Source of the DNA: Streptosporangiaceae bacterium
GTDB taxonomy: Bacteria > Actinomycetota > Actinomycetes > Streptosporangiales > Streptosporangiaceae
Reading direction: 5' to 3'
Length of the DNA stretch: 64,000 nucleotides
Assembly (NCBI GenBank): GCA_019245115.1
Contig: JAFARZ010000022.1
Coordinates: forward strand, 1 to 64,000
Positions 55,739 through 64,000 of the stretch are shown piece by piece; position 1 is the first letter of the stretch; each line of letters begins with the position of its first letter. The notes beneath the pieces were generated by a model, which worked only from the letters and a program-made list of their open reading frames with translations, made no database searches and was not told the DNA's origin. A program made the translations under genes and the position numbers.

Positions 55739-57381
55739 CGCCGAGCCTCCTCAGCGAACGCGTCCAGCACAGGCAGCAGCATGGTCGCCTGCTGGTCGGG
55801 CGGCACCGGCCGCCCGGGAACATCGGTAAGCGCCGGCATGATCACCGTGCTCTCCTCGTCCGGGGGCAGCGCGATCCAGCGGCCGGGTGTGGCTTCCGCC
55901 GTAGAGTCGAGCCGCGCGGCCGGAATGGGCTGACCGGTACCGAGCAGCGAATACATCTCATCGAAGGCACGGATCGCCCGGTCCACGGTGAAGTGCTCGA
56001 GGGCATGCGCCCGGGCGACCGCCCCGATCTTGGATCTGAGCGCCTGGTCTCGCAGCAGCCGCAGGCAAGCCTCGGCCATGGCGGCCGGATTCCGCGGCGG
56101 AACGATAAGGCCGGCGCCATCGGCCAGCGCCTCGCTGACGCCGCCCACGTCGGTGGCCACGCAGGGCCGCCCGCAGGCCATGGCCTCGATCAGGGTGTAC
56201 GGGAACCCTTCGATGATGCTGCTGAGCACGACGACGTTCCCGGCCCGGTACGCGTCCCTGATCTCCGGGACGCGGCCTTCGAACGTCGCCTGCTCACCGA
56301 TGCCCAGACGGCCGGCCTCCGCGCGGCAGCGTTGCAGGTATGCCTTCCCGCCGTGCGGCGGCGACCCGAAGATGCGCAGTCGCGCCTCCGGCATCTGCTT
56401 CACCACCAGGGCGAACGCGCGCAGCAGGGTGAACAGGTCCTTGACCGGGTCGATCCGGCCCGCCCAGGAGATCGTGGGCACGTCCGGCTCGTCGGTCAGC
56501 GCGGGGAAGTCCGCCGGGTTTACCCCGTTGTAGACGGTGCGCACCCGGGAGATGTCGGCGCCGAGCTGCGCCTCCCAGCGCCTGTTGTAGACGTTCCCCG
56601 GAGTGATCACGTCGGCTTGCAGGTAGCCGAGCGTGCACAGGCGGCGCAGGAAGCGCAGATACAGGTCCTTGACCGGCCAGCCGAACTGTGACCGGCGCAG
56701 GTGCATGTACTGTTCGCGCATGTAGACGCCGTGCTCGGTGACGATCATCGGCAGGCCGTACCACCACTTGGCGGCCAGGGCCGGCAGCACGCCGAGTCCG
56801 TTCGTAACCGCGTGCACCACGTCCACGTGGACCGGCGGATGGGACAGCGGGCGCATCGCGTGCTCGACCAGCTGCATCGCGGTGACGGCGTCGTTGAGCG
56901 TCGGCAGCGGCCTCTCACCGCGAGGATCGCTCCCCCACGGGTCGCCGGGGAGGATGGCTGGCCAGCGTTCGCGCCATGTCTGGCTGAGCGCCCGCACCGC
57001 GCCCTCACCGGCCAGCACGGCGCCCAGGTCATGGCGCTGCGCGTAGATGAACAGCTCGATGAGCACGTTGCCGAACCGGTGCTGGGCCGTTTCGTCCTCC
57101 GTCAGCAGTACGTCGATGAGCTCCGCTACAAGCGTCGAAGCCCCGCCACGGGACAGGCGCGCCCGGAACGAAACCGGGGGCGGCGGCCCCCATAGCGGGA
57201 TCGGCTGCATCGAGCGCACGTTGTCCGGCAGCTTCCACCGCACCGGCTCGGCCCCGGTGGCGACGAGCGGAACGACGGTGAAGTCGTAATCCGGCAGACC
57301 GCGGACCAGCTGGTCACACCAGACGCTCACGCCCCCGAACTGGTGCGGGTACGTGCCTTCCGCGGTGAGCGCCACCCTCAT
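55735..57381 (-). CDS. PelF-type glycosyltransferase (GT4 with DUF3492)
   Basis: 548 residues. The N-terminus LTAEGTYPHQFGGVSVWCDQ is the hallmark of PelF (DUF3492), the cytoplasmic GT4 enzyme that in Pel systems polymerises UDP-GalNAc-type amino sugars. The C-terminal domain has ISWAGRIDPVKDL and the double-glutamate motif SSIIEGFPYTLIEAMACGRP. About 60 low-complexity residues extend the C-terminus. It overlaps both neighbours by 4 bp. PelA, PelD and PelE homologues are not evident in the window. Confidence 0.92.
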   Translation of the reverse strand: MRVALTAEGTYPHQFGGVSVWCDQLVRGLPDYDFTVVPLVATGAEPVRWKLPDNVRSMQPIPLWGPPPPVSFRARLSRGGASTLVAELIDVLLTEDETAQHRFGNVLIELFIYAQRHDLGAVLAGEGAVRALSQTWRERWPAILPGDPWGSDPRGERPLPTLNDAVTAMQLVEHAMRPLSHPPVHVDVVHAVTNGLGVLPALAAKWWYGLPMIVTEHGVYMREQYMHLRRSQFGWPVKDLYLRFLRRLCTLGYLQADVITPGNVYNRRWEAQLGADISRVRTVYNGVNPADFPALTDEPDVPTISWAGRIDPVKDLFTLLRAFALVVKQMPEARLRIFGSPPHGGKAYLQRCRAEAGRLGIGEQATFEGRVPEIRDAYRAGNVVVLSSIIEGFPYTLIEAMACGRPCVATDVGGVSEALADGAGLIVPPRNPAAMAEACLRLLRDQALRSKIGAVARAHALEHFTVDRAIRAFDEMYSLLGTGQPIPAARLDSTAEATPGRWIALPPDEESTVIMPALTDVPGRPVPPDQQATMLLPVLDAFAEEARR

Positions 57382-58520
57382 CGGTGCTCAATTTGCCTAG
57401 GCCTACGGCCGCGGCGGGCAGCTCCCTGCCGAGGACGGCTGGCCATGATCCGTTCGTAGAGGTCATCGATCTGCCCGGCGACGGACTCCATGCTGTATCG
57501 CTCGAAGACCGCGCCGTCAGGTTCACGCGGCTGCGGCCCGGCCTCGACCGCCTTGCGGATCTCGGCGCCGAGCGCCTCGACGGTTCCCGCCACCTGCCGG
57601 GCCTGGCCGGTCGTGATGCCGTCCAGGGCTGGGCAGGTGGTGTACAGCACCGGAAGGCCATTGGCTACAGCCTCCAGCACCGACAACCCGAACGTCTCCT
57701 GTAGCGACGTGGCCAGGTACAGGTCGAAGGCGGACATCATCGCCGCCGTGTCCTGCTGGAAGCCGCCGAAGATGACGTGCTCGCCGACCCCGAGCCTGGC
57801 CACCGCGGCCTCGATCCTGGCCTGGTCCTCGCCGCGCCCGATCAGAAGGATTCTGCAGGAATCCCCCAGGACGGGAACGGCCGCCTCGATGGCCAGGTCG
57901 ATCCGCTTGTTCGGGTCGAGCCGCCCGAGCAGCCCGATGACATACGTACCGGCCGGGATCCCGAACCGCGCGCGGACGCGCTCCCGGGCCGCCGGGTCGA
58001 AGGCCAGCGCGTCAGTGTCAAGGCCGTTGGGCACCACCGTTATCTTCCGGGCCCGCACGCCCCAGTTGACCAGCCGTTCCCGTACGACGTCAGAGACCGC
58101 GATCGTCGTGTCGCTGAAGAATTCCGAAGCCAGATACAAGCCACGGACGCCGTTCGTCATCTTCCTACGTTCAATGTGCGTGTCGCCGATCGAGTGCTCG
58201 GTGGTCACCACCACCGGCACGCCGGCCAGCTTGGCGGCCGGCCGCGCGTAGATCTGCGATCGGTACAGGTGAGCGTGCACGACGTCGTACCGCCCGGCCG
58301 CCATGATCGATCGCAGCCGCGGTAGCGCGCTGAGCGAGGTGTTGCGGTGCATCGCGAGATCCCGGACGCTGACGCCCGACGCCCGGATCTGGTCCGCGAC
58401 CGGACCCGGGTTGTACAGGGTCACCACCTCGCAGTCGTGCCTGGAGTACTTCAGCAGCATCGCGAGCTGGATCTCGGCACCGCCAACGTCCAGCCCTGTG
58501 ATCACATGCAGCACCTTCAT
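57378..58520 (-). CDS. GT4 glycosyltransferase
   Basis: 380 residues, GT-B fold. N-terminal GLDVGGAEIQLAMLL, phosphate-binding LGRLDPNKRIDLAIEA, and the acid motif TSLQETFGLSVLEAVANGLPV. A retaining cytoplasmic transferase for the repeat unit. Its last residues (RRGRRPRQIEHR) come from the R3 repeat copy at 57389, which includes sequence up to the stop and overlap with PelF. Confidence 0.92.
   Translation of the reverse strand: MKVLHVITGLDVGGAEIQLAMLLKYSRHDCEVVTLYNPGPVADQIRASGVSVRDLAMHRNTSLSALPRLRSIMAAGRYDVVHAHLYRSQIYARPAAKLAGVPVVVTTEHSIGDTHIERRKMTNGVRGLYLASEFFSDTTIAVSDVVRERLVNWGVRARKITVVPNGLDTDALAFDPAARERVRARFGIPAGTYVIGLLGRLDPNKRIDLAIEAAVPVLGDSCRILLIGRGEDQARIEAAVARLGVGEHVIFGGFQQDTAAMMSAFDLYLATSLQETFGLSVLEAVANGLPVLYTTCPALDGITTGQARQVAGTVEALGAEIRKAVEAGPQPREPDGAVFERYSMESVAGQIDDLYERIMASRPRQGAARRGRRPRQIEHR
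57389..57418 (+). repeat. Dispersed 30-bp repeat R3, copy 5 (diverged)
   Basis: Begins CAATTTGCCTAGGCC, ends ACGGCCGCGGCGGG. About six differences from the copy at 50252, but aligned over the whole length. It encodes the C-terminus of the GT4 enzyme. Confidence 0.55.
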
Positions 58521-59299
58521 GCGTTCCCGCCCCTCCCCTTAACAACGATGCTCCCTTTTATTAGGACATGGGCGCGGTAAAGCAGCCGTTTAGCCGCCAG
58601 GCGCACCGCGGTGTCCTGCTGGCCGGCGTAGATCCTGGGCAGCGCGGCCAGACCCAGCGCGGCCATCGGCGTCTCGACGGCGCAGGCATAGTCGTAGCCC
58701 GCGTCGGCTACCGCGCGCCGCGCCGCCGGATCCATGGACCCGTAGGGATACGCGAAACCCCGGATATCGGCGCCGAGCAGCGCGGTGAGATCCTTCCGGC
58801 TGCCGCTGACCTCGGCGTCGAGCCGATCCGCGCTGACCCCGGCCAGCCGCACATGCGTCGCGCCGTGTGACCCGATCTCCATGCCGGCCGCGGCCAGCTC
58901 GGCGACCTGCCCGGCCGGCATCAGCGGCCAGGACGGGCCCGCGTCCCACACATTGGCGCCGCCCAGCCGGCCGGAGATGACGAACATCGTCGCGGTGAAG
59001 TCGTGCCGCAGCAGGACCGGCAGCGCCGCCTCGAGCACGCTGACATACCCGTCGTCGAACGTGATGCCGACCAGGCCGCGCGCGCGGCCCGCGCGCATCG
59101 CGTCCACCAGCGCGCCGATGCCGACGCCGCGCAGGCCGCGGCGCTCCAGCCAGGCCATCTGCTCGGCGAACCGGGCCGGGGTCACGCACAGCAGGTTCGG
59201 ATCCTCGGGGACTTCGGCCACGCCGTGGTACATCAGGATCATCGGCACGCGCCCGAGCCGGACACGGTCCAGCAGCTTACGCTCCAGGGCCGCGGTCAT
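58517..59299 (-). CDS. Polysaccharide deacetylase (CE4)
   Basis: 260 residues with a NodB-type domain. The metal-binding DD is in ITFDDGYVS (about 78-86), the histidines in GSHGATHVR, and the third motif is GFAYPYGS. It removes acetyl groups from N-acetyl amino sugars, here presumably making the polymer partly cationic. No signal peptide or anchor is seen, unlike PgaB or PelA, so it may act on an intracellular, lipid-linked precursor. It overlaps both neighbours by 4 bp. Confidence 0.9.
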   Translation of the reverse strand: MTAALERKLLDRVRLGRVPMILMYHGVAEVPEDPNLLCVTPARFAEQMAWLERRGLRGVGIGALVDAMRAGRARGLVGITFDDGYVSVLEAALPVLLRHDFTATMFVISGRLGGANVWDAGPSWPLMPAGQVAELAAAGMEIGSHGATHVRLAGVSADRLDAEVSGSRKDLTALLGADIRGFAYPYGSMDPAARRAVADAGYDYACAVETPMAALGLAALPRIYAGQQDTAVRLAAKRLLYRAHVLIKGSIVVKGRGGNA

Positions 59300-60723
59300 G
59301 GCCAGTGTCCCGCGGTCCTGACGTCCCGATGACGCAGCACCTCACGTCCGATGGCCACGGCGGTCCGGGCCAGGACGACCAGGTCCAGCCACAACGACCA
59401 GTACTCCACGTAGTAGTTGTCGAACCGGGCCCGCTCGGAGATCGATGTGTCCCCGTTCAGGCCGTTGACCTGTGCCCATCCGGTCATGCCCGCGGGCATC
59501 CTGGTCCGCCCGTCGTACCGGGTGATCTCCCGGCTGAACCGTTCCGCGAAATAGGGCCGCTCCGGTCTGGGCCCGACCAGCGACATCTCGCCGCGGATGA
59601 CGTTGACCAGCTGCGGCAGTTCGTCCAGGTGGCTGGCGCGCAGCACCCGGCTGAACCGGTCCTCGGCGGCGCTGGTCCAGCGGGTGTCATGGTCGGCATG
59701 CGAGGCGAGCGTGCGGAACTTGACGATCTGGACGACCCGACCGCCGCCGGTGACCCGGGCCTGGCGGAACAGCGGGCCGCGGCCGGACCGGATCCGCACC
59801 ACGGCGCCCAGCGCCAGCAGCAGCGGCGACAAGATCACCAGCAGCGCCGTCGCGGCCGCGATGTCGAAGGCCCGCTTGGCCACCCGTCCCGCCGCCGGCC
59901 AGCCGGGCTCTGCTGCCGGTGCTACCGGCCAGCGGGGCCGGCGCAGCGGTATCAGCGGTATGCCCCAGATCTCGTCCAGGCAGCCGCGGGGCACCGTCAT
60001 ACCCAGCTCGTACAGCCGCGGCACCACGCACACGTCGGCCCGCAGCGGCGCCGCGGCCCGGACTATGGCGACGAGATCCTCGTCGCGGCACTCGGTGGAA
60101 AAGCACACGATGACCCGCCGGATGCCGATCCTGTCCACGATTTCGGCCAGGTCAGCGGGCCGACCGAGGGTCGGCAGCGTCAGGTCGCGGCGCGGCGGCC
60201 CGTCATCGAGGAACCCCTGCGGACGCAGCCCCAGTTCCGGGTGCGCGAGAAGCAGGTCGGCGACGTACGCGCCGAACGTCCCGGCCCCCACGACCAGTGC
60301 CGCCTCGGTGAGCCGGCCCCGGCGGTGCGCGGCCCGCAGCACCCCGCACATCGCGATGCGGCCGGCGAACACCAGACCCGCCGACCACAGCACCAGCGCG
60401 AGGGCACGGCCGGGCGGCAGCCAGGCGAGCAGGATCAGCACGGGTACCACCGTCGCGATCAGGACGCGGTCGGCCTGATCGGCCACCCGCAGGCAGATCC
60501 GCAACCTGTCCTGCCCGCTTATAAAGAGCATTATCAGAACGGCGGTGGTGTAACCAGCCCATGGCCCGGCTTCGCCAGCGTGGCTCAAGCCGAACGCGGC
60601 CGTCAGGCCGAGCACGTCAGCGACCGGAAGTAGTAGTTTCCCCGGGGGGTGGAAACCAACCCCCCGGACCCCCCGGCCGGCGACGCTTGCCGTCGCAGTG
60701 TCGCCCGGCCGGGAGGGCCTCAT
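59296..60723 (-). CDS. Polyprenyl glycosylphosphotransferase (initiating sugar transferase)
   Basis: 475 residues of the WcaJ/CpsE type: four to five membrane helices, a central Rossmann-like region, and a C-terminal transferase domain from RVAKRAFDIAAATALLV to RPAGMTGWAQVNG; the catalytic part includes VKFRTL, LDELPQLVNV and GEMSLVGPRPE. It transfers a sugar phosphate to undecaprenyl phosphate and starts the repeat unit at the membrane. The first 29 residues (starting MRPSRPGDTATASVAG) are encoded by the 135-bp repeat R1, so the present start is repeat-derived. Confidence 0.93.
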   Translation of the reverse strand: MRPSRPGDTATASVAGRGVRGVGFHPPGKLLLPVADVLGLTAAFGLSHAGEAGPWAGYTTAVLIMLFISGQDRLRICLRVADQADRVLIATVVPVLILLAWLPPGRALALVLWSAGLVFAGRIAMCGVLRAAHRRGRLTEAALVVGAGTFGAYVADLLLAHPELGLRPQGFLDDGPPRRDLTLPTLGRPADLAEIVDRIGIRRVIVCFSTECRDEDLVAIVRAAAPLRADVCVVPRLYELGMTVPRGCLDEIWGIPLIPLRRPRWPVAPAAEPGWPAAGRVAKRAFDIAAATALLVILSPLLLALGAVVRIRSGRGPLFRQARVTGGGRVVQIVKFRTLASHADHDTRWTSAAEDRFSRVLRASHLDELPQLVNVIRGEMSLVGPRPERPYFAERFSREITRYDGRTRMPAGMTGWAQVNGLNGDTSISERARFDNYYVEYWSLWLDLVVLARTAVAIGREVLRHRDVRTAGHWP

Positions 60724-60772
60724 AGGCCCTCCGCGGCCGGGCGACCCGCGAAGCTCGCTTCGCTCGCCGCGG
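60637..60772 (+). repeat. Dispersed 135-bp repeat R1, copy A
   Basis: From TTTCCCCGGGGGGTGGAAAC to GCTTCGCTCGCCGCGG. A perfect internal hairpin GGAGGGCCT/AGGCCCTCC is flanked by CGCCCGGCC/GGCCGGGCG arms. It spans the junction of two genes: it codes for the last residues of the flavoprotein, the overlapping stop/start ATGA, and the first 29 residues of the sugar transferase. Confidence 0.88.
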
Positions 60773-61997
60773 GGCCGACGCGGGCACGACTGGAGGCGAG
60801 GGTGAGCTGGCGGGCGACCGTGGTCGCTGCGTGCTTGGTGCCGAACACGAAGCGCATGACGGGGCCCATCGTCGGCGCCACGGCCGGGCCGATGACGTAC
60901 AGTCCGGGCACCGCCGACTGGTAGTCACGGGCGACCGACGGGCTGCCGGATCCGGCCACGGTACGCAGCCGGGCCCGAAGCTGGTCGTCAAGGAACGGCA
61001 GCCTGGCCAGGTCGGTGCGGTACCCCGTCGCGGCGAGCACATGGTCCGCGACGAGCTGTTCGGTTGTCGTGGCGCCGTCGTCGGCGCGCCGGGACGTGAG
61101 GAGGACGCCATCACCCTTGGGCTCGGCTCCGGTCACGGTGTGTCCGACCGCCACCGGGAACTGCCCCTCCACCCGGCCGCGCAGCCAGCTGGCTCCGGCC
61201 GGTCCGAGCGCGGTCCTGGCGCGGTACACCCGGGTCTGCCGGGGCAGCCGCCGGAACAGCTCCGGGTGGTTGGAGTAGAACCAGGTCGCCCAGCCCGATC
61301 CGAGGCCTGACTCCGGTTCGGCGAGCCGCTGCCGGAGCGGACGCTCCAGCGGGAGCGGCTCGCCGTTCCACAGCACGTGCCGCTTGCGGACCAGCACCCG
61401 CACGCTGGCGCCGCTCTCGTGGAGCAGCGCGGCGGACTCCAGCGCCGACTGGCCGGCGCCGACGACGATGACGTCCTTGCCGCTGAATACGCCGAGATCC
61501 GGATGGGCGGAGCTGTGCGTGCACAGCTCCGGCGGGAGGGCGGACAGCGGCGCCGGCACGTACGCGAAGTGCTCGACGCCGATCGCGACGACAACCCTGT
61601 GGGCGACGACCTGCTCGCCGTCCGCGAGCGTCAGCTCGAACCGGCCGCCTTGGCCGGTGATGTTGCTTACCAGGACCTCTTCTACCGGCAGGCCGAGATC
61701 GGTGGCGAACCACTGGCCGTAGCTGACGAAGGTATCCAGCGGGACCGGCAGGCCGTAACTGGCGTAGGGGCGACTGGTCAGCTTGCAGAACGCCTCGAGC
61801 GAGTGGCTGCCGACCGGATCGGAGATGTTGGAGGCGAAGCCCTGCGATTTCAGGAACATCCCCCTCGGCATGGCCGCTTGCCATAGCCGCATCGGCAAGC
61901 CGAACTGGCGGTATCCGATGCCGGCGGCCCGCAGGTGCGCGGCGAGCGAGAGGCCGTACGGGCCCGCTCCGACGATGGCTACATCGATCATGTCCAT
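60720..61997 (-). CDS. FAD-dependent oxidoreductase / N-hydroxylase-like flavoprotein
   Basis: 425 residues. An FAD-binding GxGPxG (VAIVGAGPYGLSLAAHL) and an NAD(P)H-binding GAGQSALESA (about residue 175) with VLAATGYRTDL near the C-terminus resemble flavin N-hydroxylases and related monooxygenases. Start ATG 61997 has GGAGGAGGAA five bases upstream; it overlaps the ATP-grasp gene by 10 bp. Coupled with an ATP-grasp ligase it may modify the polymer or an amino-acid substituent. The last residues come from repeat R1. Substrate unknown. Confidence 0.8.
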   Translation of the reverse strand: MDMIDVAIVGAGPYGLSLAAHLRAAGIGYRQFGLPMRLWQAAMPRGMFLKSQGFASNISDPVGSHSLEAFCKLTSRPYASYGLPVPLDTFVSYGQWFATDLGLPVEEVLVSNITGQGGRFELTLADGEQVVAHRVVVAIGVEHFAYVPAPLSALPPELCTHSSAHPDLGVFSGKDVIVVGAGQSALESAALLHESGASVRVLVRKRHVLWNGEPLPLERPLRQRLAEPESGLGSGWATWFYSNHPELFRRLPRQTRVYRARTALGPAGASWLRGRVEGQFPVAVGHTVTGAEPKGDGVLLTSRRADDGATTTEQLVADHVLAATGYRTDLARLPFLDDQLRARLRTVAGSGSPSVARDYQSAVPGLYVIGPAVAPTMGPVMRFVFGTKHAATTVARQLTLASSRARVGPAASEASFAGRPAAEGL

Positions 61998-63304
61998 AGT
62001 TCCTCCTCCGTTTGACCCCGTCCGACTCGGTACCGCATTCGGGAAGGCGTGGTGGTCTTGTGGTTCCGGGAAAACCCGCTGAACGGGCGGGAAACGGCGC
62101 GCCAGCCCATACGCAGGCACATGAGGCCGAAGGGCCGCAGGTCGTCGGTGGCGAACCAGGCGGTCTCGTCGACCTCGCGTAGCGAGGCCAGCCACGCCCG
62201 CGGGCTGAGGTCGCCCCGGCGCCAGTGCGCGAGGGCGCTGATGGGGTCGTAGTTCTCCACCAGGAAGCCGCGCCCGCTGACCTGTTCCGCGAAAGGAATC
62301 CGCTGCCCGGTCAGATCGAGATAAGCGGCCAGCGCGACATCGTTGCCGGCCGTGTCGCGGAACAGCCGGAACTGCGCGCCCAGCCGCGGGTTGAAGTCCA
62401 GCAGGTGATACTGACCGGTGCGCGGATCGAACCGGATGTCGAGATCCATGGTTCCGCGATAACCGAGCCTCGCCAGCAAGCTGACGATCTCCGATGCCAG
62501 ACGAGGGTTCGGCGCCGAGCGTCCCATGCTGGTCAGGCCCGCGTCGGCTGGATACGACCGTTCCTTGACGCCGGTGAAGGCGGGCCGGCACGCTGAGGCG
62601 GCGTCGCAGTAACCGTGGAAGAACCAGTCCTGACCGGGCGCGCTAGGTATGAATTCCTGGAGCATCAGGCCGGCGTTGGCTCCGGCACACTGCTCGTAGG
62701 CACGGTGGAGCTGGTCCGGCCCGGCGATCACCGAGGTGCTGCGGAGCTTACCGCCCTCGATCCATGGTGTGGCGAGCTTCGCGACGAGGGGATACCCGGT
62801 AGCCGTCGCGAACTCGCGTGCCTGTTCCAGCGACTCGGGAAGCAGCGTCCGCGGGGTGGGCACGCCGTACTCCCGGCAGAGCTGGGCCAGCGAGTACTTC
62901 CCGGCCAGCCGCCGGGGCAGGTCGGCCGGGGGCTCGGGGAACAGATACCACTCCCGCAGCGCGGCGCCCCGCTCGGCGAGGAAGATGGCACCGGCGTCAT
63001 CGGTGACCAGCAGCACCGACCGGCGGCCGATGCGGGTGGCCAGCCGGATCAGGCCGGCGATGACCCGGTCGGCGTGCTCCGGGTCGGGCTGCCAGAAGCA
63101 GCGGCCACGCAGGTAGCGGGAACTCGCGGCGGGCGCCCATGGACCCTCGTGCACGCCGTAAACCGGAATGCCGTGCCGCCCCAGGCTGCGGATGACACCC
63201 AGGCCGCCATGGTGCATGACGTTGGGGTCGAACTTCAGGACTACCGCTGGCGTGCTCGCCTCAACCAGATGCTCTCTTCCAGTTGCGCGAGGCACCGTTG
63301 GCAT
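61988..63304 (-). CDS. ATP-grasp ligase, first gene of the polysaccharide operon
   Basis: 438 residues. The ATP-grasp fold is seen in YPLVAKLATPWIEG, LMLQEFIPSAPGQDWFF and the metal-binding MDLDIRFDPRTGQYHLLDFNPRLG. The related enzymes form amide or ester bonds from a carboxylate, ATP and an amine. It may attach an amino acid or other acid to a sugar amine. The ATG has AGGAGG eight bases upstream, the best ribosome-binding site of the cluster, so this is the operon's first gene. Its promoter should lie in 63305-63400. Confidence 0.85.
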   Translation of the reverse strand: MPTVPRATGREHLVEASTPAVVLKFDPNVMHHGGLGVIRSLGRHGIPVYGVHEGPWAPAASSRYLRGRCFWQPDPEHADRVIAGLIRLATRIGRRSVLLVTDDAGAIFLAERGAALREWYLFPEPPADLPRRLAGKYSLAQLCREYGVPTPRTLLPESLEQAREFATATGYPLVAKLATPWIEGGKLRSTSVIAGPDQLHRAYEQCAGANAGLMLQEFIPSAPGQDWFFHGYCDAASACRPAFTGVKERSYPADAGLTSMGRSAPNPRLASEIVSLLARLGYRGTMDLDIRFDPRTGQYHLLDFNPRLGAQFRLFRDTAGNDVALAAYLDLTGQRIPFAEQVSGRGFLVENYDPISALAHWRRGDLSPRAWLASLREVDETAWFATDDLRPFGLMCLRMGWRAVSRPFSGFSRNHKTTTPSRMRYRVGRGQTEEELWT

Positions 63305-63616
63305 ACATAAACCTCCTACGTGTCACACGGAAGCATTGGACACCTCTGCACCTCGCCCAACATCCCGCTCCAGCAGCATTTAGGGTTCGCGCGGCCACCA
63401 TCCCTACATGCAAGACGCGCCGGAAAGTCGGACGGTTGACGCACTCAGCGCTTTAGATGCGATACCCGGCAAAAACTTAGCTCTCTCCCATACCTACAAC
63501 ATCATAAGTTCAGCGAAGCACCAAACTGGACTTAAGCCTCATATGGAACGTACGCTACCCTATGCGACAGTCCGGACGGGGCTGTGGCCCTCGGCGAGCG
63601 CCGGTAGCATGAGCTG
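63305..63616. other. Divergent promoter region upstream of the polysaccharide operon
   Basis: Between the ATP-grasp gene and the YdcF-like gene. It has lower GC than its flanks and no coding frame with support. I could not pick a single convincing promoter or operator. Confidence 0.5.
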
Positions 63617-64000
63617 TTGAAACTCAGGGCAGTGTTTTCCCGGGGGGTAAAGACCAACCCCCCGGACCCCCCACCTGCGACGCCTCCCGCCGCAGTACCG
63701 CCTAGCCGGAAGGCCCCCAGGGCCTCCACGGCCAGGCGGTCGCGAAGCTTGCTCACGCTCGCCGCGGCGAGGCGCCTGTGGCCGTCGCGTGTCTGGCAGC
63801 GGGCACTCGTGGTCGTGACGGCCCTGGTGGTGCTGTTCGCCGCGGCCACCGCGCGGCTGTTCGTGTGGCCGGCCCAGGGCATGCCGCCGCGCGTCAGCGC
63901 GATCGTCCTGTTCGCCGGCCCGGGCGAGCGCCTTCCGGTGGCGCTAAGACTCGCCCGCGAGCATCGGGCGCCGATCCTCGTCGTCTCCCGCGGACAGCAT
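63617..64000 (+). CDS. YdcF/DUF218-family membrane protein, partial (3' end outside window)
   Basis: 128 codons are visible; the gene runs off the window. After the repeat-derived N-terminus comes a membrane helix (VWQRALVVVTALVVLFAAATARLFV) and the start of a DUF218 domain (VSAIVLFAGPGERLPVALRLA ... PILVVSRGQH). The family is linked to envelope and polysaccharide biology. The frame opens after a stop at 63605; the TTG at 63617 is the likely start, with a GTG at 63632 as alternative. Residues 7-51 are encoded by repeat R1. It is divergent from the polysaccharide operon. Confidence 0.75.
   Translation, partial: MKLRAVFSRGVKTNPPDPPPATPPAAVPPSRKAPRASTARRSRSLLTLAAARRLWPSRVWQRALVVVTALVVLFAAATARLFVWPAQGMPPRVSAIVLFAGPGERLPVALRLAREHRAPILVVSRGQH
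63635..63769 (+). repeat. Dispersed 135-bp repeat R1, copy B
   Basis: From TTTTCCCGGGGGGTAAAGAC to CTCACGCTCGCCGCGG, homologous to copies A and C throughout. It is translated as a Pro/Arg/Ala-rich N-terminus of the YdcF-like protein. Confidence 0.88.

Noticed and set aside
54080-55933. 617-codon open frame opposite the polytopic membrane gene
   Set aside because: Antisense shadow of a membrane protein; composition is Arg/His/Gln-rich and lacks motifs.

Overview
The window is chromosomal DNA from a high-GC actinobacterium. The evidence is mycothiol S-conjugate amidase, a mycosin-like subtilase, the enolase-FtsB/DivIC-DUF501-Ppx gene order, a SWIM/SNF2 pair, an HspR-type HAIR operator in front of lon, frequent GTG and TTG starts and strong third-position GC. 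It looks like a sporulating or filamentous actinomycete. The species cannot be named from the sequence alone.

Layout. 0-13 kb: a membrane-anchored subtilase that has lost its catalytic residues, a CopD-like membrane protein, Lon protease with a perfect heat-shock operator, a DUF222/HNH protein, the lutABC lactate operon, and a deletion scar that joins a truncated TetR gene to the 3' half of an ABC ATPase gene. 13-24 kb: FolB, a RecQ-type helicase, a rhodanese, a PQQ quinoprotein, an MMPL transporter with divergent TetR, a divergent seryl-tRNA synthetase and an acidic hypothetical protein. 24-42 kb: SWIM and SNF2 proteins, Mca with a coupled small membrane protein, GreA, a DHA2 drug exporter with TetR and twin operators, Lrp with HPD, an AAA/VWA gene pair, cystathionine beta-synthase with a gamma-synthase/lyase, and a thiolase. 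42.6-44.7 kb: about 2.1 kb without a convincing protein gene, holding a degenerate 17-bp tandem array and one atypical tRNA-like gene. 44.7-49 kb: the eno-ftsB-DUF501-ppx-udg run. 49.6-63.3 kb: a 12-gene, tightly overlapping minus-strand operon for an extracellular polysaccharide. A partial YdcF/DUF218 gene closes the window.

The polysaccharide operon is the main biological system. It combines a polyprenyl-phosphate sugar transferase, a PelF-type glycosyltransferase, a polytopic membrane protein where PelG would be, two further GT4 enzymes, a CE4 deacetylase, a LegB-like 4,6-dehydratase with a reductase, two spherulin-4-like (Sph3/GH135-type) hydrolases, and a flavoprotein/ATP-grasp pair. This predicts a partly deacetylated amino-sugar polymer related in logic to Pel and galactosaminogalactan, but started on a lipid carrier.

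The most unusual signal is a set of short dispersed repeats that sit inside coding sequence. A 135-bp GC-rich element has three copies, a 54-bp palindromic element has two, and a 30-bp element has five. Nearly all copies are translated as linkers, N-termini or C-termini of otherwise ordinary proteins. This resembles the palindromic elements described inside Rickettsia genes.
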